Origin: Struthio camelus
Lineage: Eukaryota > Chordata > Aves > Struthioniformes > Struthionidae
DNA length: 64,000 nt
Assembly: GCF_040807025.1 (NCBI RefSeq)
Contig: NC_090968.1
Coordinates: forward strand, 2,531,906-2,595,905
Reading direction: 5' to 3'
The notes below the pieces were generated by a model. The model searched no databases. It saw only the letters and a program-made list of their open reading frames with translations, and was not told where the DNA came from. Position numbers and translations under genes: made by a program. Each line of letters starts with the position of its first letter. Position 1 is the first letter of the stretch. This document shows, piece by piece, positions 20,841-33,300 of the stretch.

Positions 20841-20938
20841 ACCTTTTCAATAGCACCTAAATACTTTAGGAACCTAAGTTCCGTTTAAAATAAAAAACGG
20901 ACTTAGGTGCATAGATATCTAAAGCTTTTGAAAAGTGA
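20841..20938. mobile_element. Imperfect palindrome, probable MITE-like repeat in the SLC23A2 3' UTR
   Basis: The left arm (CTTTTCAATAGC ... CCTAAGTTCCGTTT) is complementary to the right arm (AAACGGACTTAGGTGC ... GCTTTTGAAAAG) with small gaps. The arms are about 40-45 bases around a short A-rich loop. The right edge continues into TTTGAAAATTTGACCC. The word pattern (CTTAGGTGC, TTTTGAAAA) is like old palindromic DNA-transposon remnants of amniotes. The family assignment is from memory and tentative. The RNA can fold into a long hairpin. Confidence 0.6.
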
Positions 20939-21158
20939 ACAGAGGAGCATTTGAAAATTTGACCCAGAGACACTAGATCTGGCTACCACCACCCACAACA
21001 GGAAAGCTTTTTTTTTTTTTTTTTTTTTAAATCCGTCTCAGCTCTGGTTCCAGAATTTAAATGCAGATATACAAAACATATATTTTAATGCTTCTTAATC
21101 AGCAAGAAACTGCAAATACATCTCTTACTACAACTAGATAATATAATTTCAACTAAGG

Positions 21159-21391
21159 CTATACTGTAGCTTCCGAGTCTTCGTCTGAACTCCTGCAGTT
21201 ACTGCTTTTCCTGAAACCTTTCCACGTGTAGCCCATAAAGGTAGGGCTGACTGGCAGGAAGCTGAAACACCTGTATTTTTTGATAAAGTTCATGCCAAAG
21301 GGCAAATCGTACGTTTCCATGCCATCCAGCGACTTGCTTCCTTTGCCAACCCCTTTCTTCCATTTCCTTATTCCCCTTTCTTCAGGGCTTC
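21159..21391 (-). CDS. SLC23A2: SLC23A2 coding exon 15 (C-terminal tail and stop)
   Basis: It is 233 nt including TAG, residues 573-649: [20 protein letters not shown], then [20 protein letters not shown], ending [10 protein letters not shown]. This is the cytoplasmic tail. The acceptor is CTTCTAG|GA. Confidence 0.97.
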
Positions 21392-24300
21392 CTAGAAGTT
21401 AAAACAAACAAGAAAATTAAGACAGATACACACAGGCGCACACACACACATATACATACAGATACGTTACTACTAGCACATCTGAGGAAGTTCAGTCTGG
21501 TCTCTTCCATTTTGATTTCTTTTTCCCAGCATGTTTTTATCTTCAGTAGTACAGAGACCTTAACCTGAAGATTCAAAGCGTACTCAAAGAAACTGAGGCA
21601 GGCTCGTGCTGAGCAGTTTGCCCTAGGCGTTTAAACAAAGTCAACAGAAGAGCCAGCAATCTCATCTCCTGCCTCCCTAAAACGCTCTCCTTATTCAGAA
21701 AGGTGGTTATTATTTCAAATGAAATGACGCATTCACATAGCTGACCTGGAATGGTATTATCCAAAATAAATGCAACGCAACCACCGACAAACATGGCTGT
21801 AGTGAGGAGAACATTCAATACTTGATCAATGCCCGCTATTCCTAGAAGAACGGAGAAGAAAAAGTTTATTCCGAGCTTGTATTCTTACCATATATATGCA
21901 CATCCTACTGATTTACATGCAGCTCAACTGCGAAAACTTGCCATTGAGGTCACTGGGGAATTTGCTCAAATAGGACTCTCAAAACCATATGGGAATACAT
22001 TCGGAAGAGACTTTAACCAACACAGTCCACCCACGGGGACCCCTTCTTTCCCCAAACATAACTCCATGAGCTGTCAATTGCTTATCAAGATGTAATGGCA
22101 TGCCATCCTTTGATGCTGCACACTGTCATTACCGCTACTGCATGGTACAAGTAAAAAAAATGCCTTCTCCATGAGTTCCCTAAACTATAATTGGCTAACG
22201 GTCCGAAACAGAGTTCATTAACATTCAGTTTCAAAAAGCATATCCACAGCGACAAAAACGTTAAAAAATTAATACAAATCCTAGTTTTCATGCTCTAATT
22301 TGATATTCCCTCTCGTTCTTTTAACATCATTTACAATTCAGATTCACCTTTTAAGTCCTTCTCCCAGTCCAACCGGGTATTGGTCTCCTTGCCTCGCTCT
22401 ACAATCGTACCCAGAGAACGCAGCAACGCTTCAGATGTACCCCACCGAAACACCTAACTCCTGTCTCAACATCTCAAGAATTCTCCACCTCTGAACACAT
22501 CTGCATTCTTGTCTATAGCTCTCATTGTCTCATCAATATTCCGCTTTTACTCTTCTTTACCCTTTAAGTTACTTTGTACTTGTATGTACTTTGCTGAGTA
22601 TAAGGTAAAAGTATGCTTTATGCAAGTGAACAGAAACACGTACCTGTGACCAGTGGATTTTGTTTGAGATAGCTTGGAAGGACAAGTCCAAAGAAAATGG
22701 AAAATCCAAGTACGAACAGGTTACGAGAAGAATTTAAATCTATGAACTGGAGATTAGACAGACCCACGGCTGTAATCATTCCTAAATGAAAACAAAGCAA
22801 GTCTCAACATTTAGATAGTCTTTTTTCTAAGAAAACATGACAACGTACATAAACGCACGCCACTAGAGTAAAAAGATATCACAGTACACGAAGAGAAGCA
22901 AGAAAACATGCGTTACCGAAGAGAGTGCAGAAGAGGGCACCAAGCACTGGGTCAGGCAGCGATGCAAAGAGAGCGCTGAACTTGCCAACCATTCCAAGCA
23001 AGAGCATGAAGGCTGCACCATACTGAATAACCCGCCGACTTCCGACCTGCAGGAGAACAAAAAGAAAAGGACACCGGAAGAGTGAGCATTTAAGCCAGCT
23101 TTATGCTTCACATTTTATTGTTTTAATTCGCTTTCGTGTTCTCTCTTCAGACGGAGCCCAGGAGACACTGGCAACTGTTCTGCTCTGATGCAAAGCGAGG
23201 AGGGTTTTGTCTGAATTAACGTACCTGAGAATATTTCTCACAGAGCCTCAAAAAGCCAACCTTGTAAAAAACCTGAAGGTCCTCATGAATTAAAACTTTT
23301 GACCATCATATTTAAGACTTCTTTTCAAGCTTCCACCTACATTTTTTGTGGTGTTAAAATACAGGCTGCAGAGCATTTACACATGTCTCGGAGGACTCGG
23401 CTGTAACGTGGCTGCAATCCAATTCTAACATAACTTTGTTTGCCTTTGCCTGTTGTCATTAACGTTAAGCCATCTTAAAATCGGATTAGCAGAGCTTGTA
23501 ACTGCTATGGCCACAATAAGCATGAAAGGTGGCACGGTCCCATCTACAATAAAGACGATAAATAGATCGTACCTAGGAGAGATGGCAAACTGGTCAACTA
23601 TAATGCAAAGAGAAAAAAAAGTTCCATGTGCTGCTGCCCTTTTACACAAGGATGCATGTATTGCCTACCTTCCATGCCGTTCACCTGAAGGAGGTGCAGA
23701 CTTTCCAGACAGACATCATCAAGTCATTTTACATCTCTCTCCGAGATCAGAGCTGAATGCATTTCACATGCAAAACACTGCTGTGCTAACACTGTGCAAC
23801 CGAGCGTCTTCATTTCCTTCCCACTTTTATTTTCAGCGTTCAAACTTAGGGCAGCGTTTCTCGGGCGTTATGTTGCAACAGCAGTTGACGAGCATGAATG
23901 TACGATGTAACAGGGTTATACGTGGACAGGAGGTGCACCAGGCACAAAAAAGCGTTATGCTGGAAAGGTGGTTTCCAGCAAAGCCCTTTGCAGACTTCTG
24001 TTATAGAGTATTAAGCTTCACAGAGAAGTTAATATTAGTTTGTTAATCATGTGTGACCGAGCCGAGTGCCCCATATATAGAAGCAGAAATACTCAAGTGA
24101 AGCGTCACGCTAGCGCTTCAACCAATGCATGCATATATGTGTTACAAGTTTTAGAAAGTAGCACTGTAACTTATGATACTATCAAGCCATCTGAATTTAA
24201 GTAAAGATATAGTAGGAACACCTAGGGTAAAAAGTACTTCTTTCTTTCCTCAAATATTCTTCACTGCTCAACTGTTAGATGGGAAGCATTCAGTTACAGA

Positions 24301-27300
24301 AAGAAGCTAGACTAGTGAATACGGGTGATTCAGTAGAATAGCAATGAAAGTTTGCCTGCATCTTTCTCTGTTTTTATAGAAATATTCATTTCCTCATGAT
24401 CACCAATATCTCGCTCCAAAAATATTCTGCTGTATGAAACGTGCAGATTCTTTAAAAAAAAAACTTCTACATGATAATGACATTGATCTATGCAAATAAG
24501 CGATCATTACAAGTCAAACAAACGAAGTCCCAACTGAGATTTTTAGCACTGAGCTAAAACTGCATACTTATTCCCAGACACTCATACACACCCTTCAAAT
24601 GATTATTTTGGCATGCATGAAGAGAGGATATGGTACCTAGTATCTTGCTGAGTATCCATTCCATCAACATTATGGCATGAGCTGCCTGTAATTTTGGCCT
24701 CCAAAAAAACCCACATTTTAATTGACTCCTCTCACCAAGTAAAACTATTCGGAGGCCAGCTCCAAGACTTTGCAACGTTTTTGCCCCAGCTAAAGCCTCA
24801 CAAATCATACTGACTTCAAAAAAAGGTGAACGCCTTTTCAAACGCCACGCTGGTATGAGGAGATCACTATGCAGTCTTTGCTCATGAGCGCTAAAGATTT
24901 CTTCTCCCAAATAAACAGCAGAGGATAAACGCTAAAAAAGGATAAAAGCCATTTTGATACAAATTTCAGTTGCAAACTACTAGGTTTTTAGGAAGGTGCG
25001 TGCAGACAGGAAAACAAGACAAAACGCTGGAGCACAGCCATCCAGCTGTGCCATTTTGCATCAGGCACGTTCACTTTTAATGACACTCTTTGAACAAACC
25101 TAACTGTATCTAATTTTGCTCTCTGCAACAGCTGCTGTTCCAAAGCAAAAAGTACACTCGTTTCTAAGGCCTGTTAATAAAAAAAGTGCTGTTAACTGAT
25201 ACCAACTGCTACAAAGTCAGTGGCAGAAACAGAGGAGAGAACTGAATAAACCTTTCTTCAACGCTTTTTGTAACTAGAATTTCTTCTAGGAAATTTCCAT
25301 CAGCAATCGAAAGGAAGAGACTTATACAGACAGCAGATGGTGCTACTAGTATTTATAACCCATCCTAAAAGCAAACAGACTTGTCCTTTGTGCAGAAAAA
25401 AATGGCCGAAGATAAATTCACCATCTATGCTGCATTAAGTCAGAGGGGTGAGGTACTCCCTCATGCATGAAGTGGATTTATAGCTTCCAAGCCAAATAAC
25501 GCAACAAAATGTACGTATTCACAACATAAATTACTCTTAGCAATTTTATCGCTATTTTTTTTAGCAAGGTTAAATTAACAACGTCAAGCAAATCTATCTG
25601 CGGCCCAAGGTCTCCCAGTTCAGCAAGGCGTTCGAGCACACAGCCAGGTCAGCACATGAATAACCCCGCTGGTTCCAATGCAATTCCTCAAGCGCTTACA
25701 TATTTTGCTGAGTAACACCCCAAAAAATATGTAATCCCCGAAGAATGCTCAGGGCTTTATAAAGCTATCACGATGAGGACAAATATTTAGGGTATATTTA
25801 ACTCTGAAGTTACCTTGACTGCAAGCTCCTGCTCTAGCTGTGCCAGTGTAATGTCCTAGTACAGATGTAGATAAGACCCAAGGATCTCAAGTTGCATTTC
25901 GTCATGTGTCAAAATGAGAAGTTAAAAATATTCAGCTCTCCTCTACTGATGCTTTCAGGGCCAAGGTGGCTAAAAGAATATCAATTTCTACACAGTTTAC
26001 GGTGTTTCTGCCTCAACTTAAAAAAAAAAACAAAAAACCCACCACACATCACTGGAATGCCCTCTGGGTTTTCAAAGGGACAGTTTATTTAATATCATCT
26101 CCTTTATGTAGGTCTAACTGCTTTTACTTTGAATGAAAAGATTTTTGGGGTCCTTATCAGGAATCGATTTCCATCGGACAACGGTTGGTACAGCCAAATT
26201 AAGTAAATTCAGAATACTGTGTAAAGTTTGTCTGTACAAAATAACAAGTAGTATTCTTTCTTGAAAGAGGGTCATACTGTGAAACCTGAAAACGGCACGA
26301 GCCGGCCACCTCAGGATATACAATAACATTCAAGTCACACGCTGATCAAGGTAAAACACGTACCTTCGTGATGCCCAAGACGCCAATGTTAGGGCTGGAA
26401 GAAGTGGATCCGTTCCCTGTCCCAAATACTCCATCCAAAACACAGGAAAGACCCTCAATAAAAATCCCTCTGCAATTCACAAACAAGCAAGAGTCAAACT
26501 TGTATTAACGTGGACTCGTTTCAGACAGTGCCTTATGACTGCAGGCTCTCTAGGTGCCTTTCAAGGTATTTGTCCTGCATGGTTTATTTTAATTAGCGTT
26601 TCAAGCTCCGACACCCCTGGAGAAACAACATACGTTCTGTTTTCTGTATCCCAGATGCCCGCTTTCTAGATACCCGTGCTCCGAAAGAACTGAAGAGAAC
26701 ATAAAACAATCAAGTCAAACTTAGAGCCCCTCTCCGCTCCTAAAATTACATTTCAGGTGAATTGAACAGGCTACGCTGCCTCCCGAGCCGATTCGGAGTT
26801 GTACTATTGCAGTTGCAGCAGGGATAAGTTCCACAGATTCCAGCAGAAATAGAGCTAGGTTGCCAGCGTTACATTTAGCATCCAAATCATTCAAAATGAC
26901 AGTTGCATCTTACATTTCAGATCTTGGGGCCTTGTGTTTGACCAAATTGTAACATCTGATATCAGAACACGTTCCTGTCTAACGTCAAGGGGAAAAAAAA
27001 AAAAGTACAAAATAGTAGCATAAAATACAGATAAAGATTTCTTTTTTGACGTACCTATTTATTGCATGAATAGGTGGAGGAGGAGCACAAGACAACCTGG
27101 CACAGGCATAGTAATCCCCTATTGATTCAATGATGCTAGCAACAACGGCGCTGAGCATTCCAATTACTCCAGCGGCCGAAATTGTTGGCAGTCCCCACTG
27201 AACTGTGAAGAAAAGAAAACTGAAATCTCTCGTTCCACCGAAAACAATTTAGATATCAAAACATACAGCAATTTATTAATCTTTAATGGAATCAAACTCC

Positions 27301-30300
27301 CTTTACAGTAACACTGTCTGGCAAGTTCAACTAGATGAAAGGAGCAGAGAAAAAACTGCCTAACCAACTGCTTTGATCACGCTTGAAAAAGGACCTAAAC
27401 CCCGCCAAAAAAATTCCTCCTGTGCAGAAGACATGAATTTCAACTACCACTTGGCTGGGGGAGGCGGGGAGGGGGGAATTCAGGTTAGTGAGGCCAATAC
27501 CACTTAATTATGATTTTTCTGAAAACGCTGTCTTTGGTTACGAGTTTAGTCTACAAAAGACAACAGCCAAAAGCCAGCTATGACCATGCACAAACACCAT
27601 CCACCTGCAAATTTCTGCAGGAGAGAAAATAAGATTGATTTAAGCCCGTAGCAAAGCTTGGCAGGTTTTCCATAGCAATTGCCTTGATGCTTTTTTCTCT
27701 TTGAAATAGATGAGTCTCTCACAACAAAAGAAAGTTTAAGTCACACCAACATGAATGAACAAGGCTTTACAAATAAGAATGGTCTAATCAAGGTGGAGAA
27801 AAGTCGTCGGCTTCTTCATCCCCCAAACCTTCTGTTATGCAACTTGCAAGTCATTCTTTAGAAGTGGTTTCTTTTAAAGACTAATCAGAACCAAAGCATA
27901 TGGAAAACCACAACAAGGAAGCTGAAGCTGCCTCATTACGGTATGCTGGTATTCATAACCATTTCTATTATTCTATTCTAGCAGAATATGACTCTATTAT
28001 TGCCACGATAATTTCCGAGCAGCACAAGCACCAACTGGTTGTGCAACTCCATCTCATAGTCATAAGGAGCAGCTTTTAACAGCTTTAAACTTTGGGGTGG
28101 CCAGCAGAAGAATAAATTGTACAAGATTCAGTGTAAACCATTTTGTTTTCTCTTGTAAATGCCAATCAAAGGACAAAAAAAAAAACAAACCATTGACTGC
28201 TGTCTTCTAACTCACCCATTAGCCCGATTTTAATGCCAATTCTGAACATCTTTACGTTTAACACTGTTAATTCAAGCAGTGGTGTGTTGGGGGGAGTACT
28301 AAGTCGAGAAGTGCACTAAGTTAATTACAACACTAATTCTTTTCAACAATGAGAATGAGTAACTCCAGTAGCTCTACAGGAGTTCTAACAACCTGTCTCT
28401 GTTACTGCGTAATACTAACAGCAGCTGACCACAGTATCAATAAGTACAGATAAACATATATAACATGGATTTGCAGGGAATGGTTGCAGTTACTTGCAGA
28501 AGAACTCAGAATTACCTCCTTAAACCCTGTGAGCGCTTTCCGCAAATTCAAGTTACAGGCACTCGGTCTTTCTTGGAAGAGACCGTAAGACACCACATTA
28601 AAGATGATAATGCATGAGAAAAACTGTAATCCTCACACACAGTGCCTTTAGGTCAGTTAAAAGACTCCCATCGGCTACTGTACGTCAAAGCGTATCGGAA
28701 TCTAATACCGAGAAAAAAAAACAGCCATGCTTGCGAGAAGGACAGAGAAAGGCTCACAGGTATGTTCTTAAAACCAGCCTTAAAAGGAAAGCAAACAAAC
28801 AAACAAACACATACTTACAAGGGTAAGGAACCTTGAACCACGGAGCTACCAAGAGCACTCCTCGACGGGCGTCTGTGCGAGCGTAGAAGCCATACTTCGA
28901 ACTGTCAGGGGGAAAGACGTCCGTCACAGTGAAGATGAAGCAGAGCAACCATGACACCAAAATAGCTAAAATAATCTGTGACAGAAGAGAGGAGGGGGAA
29001 AAAAAAACCCAACATTGTTTAAAGTAACAATTATTGACAATATTCATCCACAGCAAACAGTTCTTGCACAGAGTATCTTTTACACGCTTATCTTAGCGTG
29101 ATCTTAAGTGATATTCTAAGTCTGAAGAACAGCAAATCCAGTAATGGATCTGTTAGGTGCCTTTTGTTTTTTGTTTTAAACAGAGGTGCAGTTACAAAAG
29201 CTCTGGAATTAGAGAAAGCCTCTTCTCTCTCCTAACAAACGGGAAAGTCTCCAAATGAGCACTTAAACTAGTGAACTCATTCTAACTTTAACACAGAAAT
29301 AAAAGGAAGTCCTGCACATGGGGAAACCAAGTACTGCTTTCAAAAAAACCCCAAAAGATAACGATCTCACCCTTCCTTTTTGGAGGGCTCAATTTAGCCT
29401 TTCATTGCACGCATAAACGTACCTTCTTTTCTACCCCATCCCCTCCCCGACACTCCATCATCTTCATCACTCCAATGGCTCTTCACCAGAGAGAGATGCC
29501 AGAATAGGATCTGGCAAGAATACACGAGACACTATTTCCTCTAGCAAATGAGCCATTTAGTTAAGTTTCCCATAAGCATATCCAAGCTTTAATCTAATTT
29601 TTGTGATCTATGATACTGTTTTAAAAAAATCAACATACAAGACACCATAAATAGAACTCTTAAGTCGTCCTTTGCCAACTGAAGAACAAGCTCAACTACT
29701 TACAGGAAACATTTTGAAAAGTTGCAGCCTGTATGCTGTCCATCCTTTCTTGGATTTGTAAATTGGTAAGGGAAACTTGACGTTTCTGGCATACTGAGAG
29801 AACAGCAATACTAGGAAAATCGTCCTGAGACAAGAGGAGGAGGGTGGGAGAAGAGACACGTTATCGTTACCATCGATATGTTACAAATCTTTCCCAGTAC
29901 AAACTGGATAACTCTTTAGGCTCTTCAAACCCAAAATATAAGTGGAAATTTTTAAGATTTAGCACAAGACGAAGCATTAGGAGAGACTATATTTTAATTA
30001 TGCTGTTATTCCACAAAACCCCAAACTATGTAATTTGTATTCTTAATTACTGCAACACAGCCGGCAGCAAACAGGTAAACAAAACCAGGAAAACCAGCAA
30101 GACAGACTACAGAAAGATTTTCAGAGATAAAGCCATTGGGAAAGAGGTAAGCTGCGCTCTCCTGTTTGACTCAAACTTTGTAACTATTTGCATCCAGGTC
30201 TGCACTGCATAAGCAGCAGGAAAGGGCCCAAACGGTTTTGTATGCTTGTTTGTTTGTTTGTTTGCTTTGGGGTTTGGGGGGAACAACCAGGAAGGACAGA

Positions 30301-33300
30301 CAGGAGGGTGAATGGGACACAACAGCTAAAACGCATCAGTCACTACACCTCTATGTCTCTCGCTCTTATCTTCAGCGAGATCCTTCTCTTTGCGCTAGCC
30401 AGCCCGGCTACCATAAATCAAATCAGTCAGAAAAAGACTATACAAAGAGTCAAGTTGTTTGAAGGAGCAAAAGCGTCTCTGAAATGGGAGCAGATTACGT
30501 TTTATCACCGACTTAAAAAACAAAGACGGATTTTAAGCTGTCCTCCCTTTTCCATTCAAGATCGCTTTCCGCCTGTAAGAAACAAAACAGAGCTTTATTC
30601 TCCCTCAAACTCCGGGAACAAAGAGCTCTGCACAAGGAAGGTGTCATTTATAGCCTTCACCCCTGACTAAAGTCGAATGATAAAGGCACCTTTTCCTTGC
30701 ATCCAGGAAACATTTTGGCATTCCCCCAAAACTCCACTATAGAAAGATGGACTCCAGTCCTAACAGCAGCGATCCCGCACGCTAGCCCCGAGGACACACA
30801 GTTCGCGTGGTTTTTATTTAGAACAGGGCTGTAAATAACGTCAAGGAGGACACATACGTTACAAAGATCCTCTCCGTGGCTTGGCAGGGACTAAAGCAGG
30901 AGACAGAGGCAGGACATTTAAATTTGACTGACTAAAACCGTTGCGTTTCGCCTCTCGGTTTGCTCGTCTACAAAGCAGGCGGAATATTGGGGCTGGCTAC
31001 AGAGAGCGTGGCAGGAGGCTTAACGCCATACTGTAAAATACTGTGACATCTTTGACTGCCCAAAGAAACAGTTTCGCTTGCCACGCGTACAGGCAAAGCC
31101 AGATTCAGGAATACGTTGCCTTTTTATAGATTATGATGTGACCTGCTTTATGATCAAATCGTTTCAGCCTGGTACCTTTAGAACACGTGAGGTCAGAAAA
31201 ATTTTTGACAAAGTGAAAGTCTTGTCAAATACCATCGGCGGCTAATAGAAGATAATAGCTCTTATACAGGTATTACGCTGCTGCGCGGGATAGCAATGCG
31301 ATTACTTTTCTCTCATCCGAACAGTCAAGATGATTTCGAGTGCCACATCTTGTGCAGATCAAGCCTGAGTGGATCTAGATGGCTACGGAGACATTCTCAA
31401 CAACCTTGGGTACGTTTCTGCATGGCAGAAGTCAGAGAGTAATTACTGACTGGGTAATATTTAAACCCTGTTCCAAAATTGATTTATGTTTTTCCATTTG
31501 CAAAATGTCAACTCAAATTACAGGTTTCCATGTCCAATTCACCAAAGGTCTACTTGCTTAATTTAACATTAGTCCCAACTTGCATAGAATTCGCTTAACA
31601 GCAAAATAAAACGTTCCTTTGGGTCAGTTGCTTAACATAATAGAATTACAAAACTATTCACGAGGCTAACATCTGAGATAAAAGAGAATTAAATAGCCCT
31701 TTTAATCATAAGCTGCACTTACAGAATACTTTATATGTTCAAAGTACTGTGCAAACAGATTAGTCAGATCAGAACCTGATCTCATCATGTCATTCCTTCC
31801 GCTTCCAGAGCCGGTACAAAGTTGTTTGCTATATACTGAACATTTCAACTGCTTCAGCCAATTTTAGTCTCCCAAAAATGTGGTTTCCATCCTCATTTGG
31901 CTGACTATTCATACCATCTCACAGGAAACTCTTGTATTCTGTTCACTCCCCTTTTCTCAGTTACTCCCCTTCATGCCGCTATTCCCGATTCTTACGTTTC
32001 CCTGGCATTTATACCTACAGAAATACGCAGATGAGGCCCCGAAACTCACTCCAAAAGCCTTTTGGCCTACTAAAGAGAAACGTCTACTTATACTTTATAA
32101 GTTAAAAGAATTATCTCAGAACTGGGGGTAGAGGGAAACTTGCAGGGCACCCTGAAACTACCAACGTAGTCTTCATCCCCGTGAAACCTTAGCGTAACTC
32201 GATTTAAAAAAAAAAAAAAAAAAAAGATATACAGCTGAATTGCCCCAGTGAAATTCTGGCCATTGTGCATCACTTCAAGCCTAGAAACGATCCCAGGAAT
32301 AAAAGCAAGAAAGTTTTAAAGGAACTATAGAGCTTAGAATTTAAAAAGCGATGAAAACAAAGAGAAAGTTACTGGCGTAATTTAGTATGGTAAAACCTGA
32401 AGTCAGAGAGCAATATCTGTAGGCTGAAACAATATGCGATAATAATGAGAATCAGTATGAAAACAAATGACGTACAGATGGCAGTCCTGGCCCAAGTTAC
32501 AGAAACTAACACGCAGCTCTTTGCAAAAGCACTGTGAAGAATAACAAACACAATAAGCAACTTTTTTGTCTTTGCTCACAATCCACAGACACCAAAGCAG
32601 AAAATATTCTGATCCATTACGCCAAATCCCAATACTACAGGAATCACTTGGACGGCAAGCTGACTTGGCAGGGAGGAAGGGGAGCACTGAATACCTTTTA
32701 ATTGTTAACATTAATCTTTTCGGGGGGGGGGGGGGGGGCACAATAGCACCGCCCTCCCCACCCCCTGCTCACTCCAACCTTCTACTTGGAGGAGCATGAA
32801 CATATTTAGCCCCATCAGCTGCAAGCTCAATCTTCCAAACAAAATCAAACTGAAACACAGGGGAAAACATACCACATTTAAACAATCTGAAAGAATGACT
32901 GAAAAGTGGAAACTTCACGTACTTAGCCCTGTAACGCTGCCTTTGGTAGTCAAGCAAACTCAGGTTTTTCATCCGCACTCCAGAATTCCTGCATGACGAC
33001 TTACCAACTGGGACCCACCGGCCTAGAGGTCAAGAGCACCCAGGAGTACTTACAACATCGCGATACCCCAGTGTTTGCCTGCTCTTTCTCCGGCTGCCTG
33101 GAAACCGGAGAGGCCGATGAGAGCGACAGTTGGCGTGATAGTCAGAGGTCCGATGTATCGCAGCAGGGCGCCGGGAAGGCCAAGCAGACCGATCACCACT
33201 TCTATCAAGGAGGACATGATAATAGCACCTTGGATCTGAACACACAAGAATGGAAAAGAGACAGTTCAGTCAAATCTTAAAGCAAAACCAAAACATTTCT

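Larger units (their letters stand above)
15830..21158 (-). other. SLC23A2: Long 3' UTR of SLC23A2
   Basis: This is about 5.3 kb downstream of the SLC23A2 stop codon, AT-rich and with no recognisable coding potential. It holds a 28-base A run (18000-18027, U in the mRNA), an 18-base G run (18828-18845), T-rich tracts and the palindromic element at about 20841-20938. The full extent is inferred from the poly(A) signal and from the known long 3' UTR of the gene. Confidence 0.55.
21392..26363 (-). other. SLC23A2: SLC23A2 introns between exons 15 and 11 (content note)
   Basis: Introns lie at 21392-21745, 21842-22643, 22782-22916 and 23047-26363. They are AT-rich and single-copy in appearance. They hold a CA-type stretch at about 21420-21460 and short A-runs. 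I recognise no gene or clear mobile element in them. Confidence 0.75.
26470..33053 (-). other. SLC23A2: SLC23A2 introns between exons 11 and 7 (content note)
   Basis: Introns lie at 26470-27054, 27203-28818, 28976-29703 and 29825-33053. Contents: a (CAAA)n tract at about 28792-28808, a (GTTT)n tract at about 30244-30264, a 17-base G run at 32722-32738 and an A run at about 32205-32225. A weak L2/MIR-like fragment with CAAAGTACTGTGCAAA lies at about 31700-31790. No nested gene was seen. Confidence 0.7.

Noticed and set aside
15830..21158. Small open frames inside the SLC23A2 3' UTR as separate genes
   Set aside because: All are short, lack recognisable motifs and lie in a region best explained as 3' UTR.
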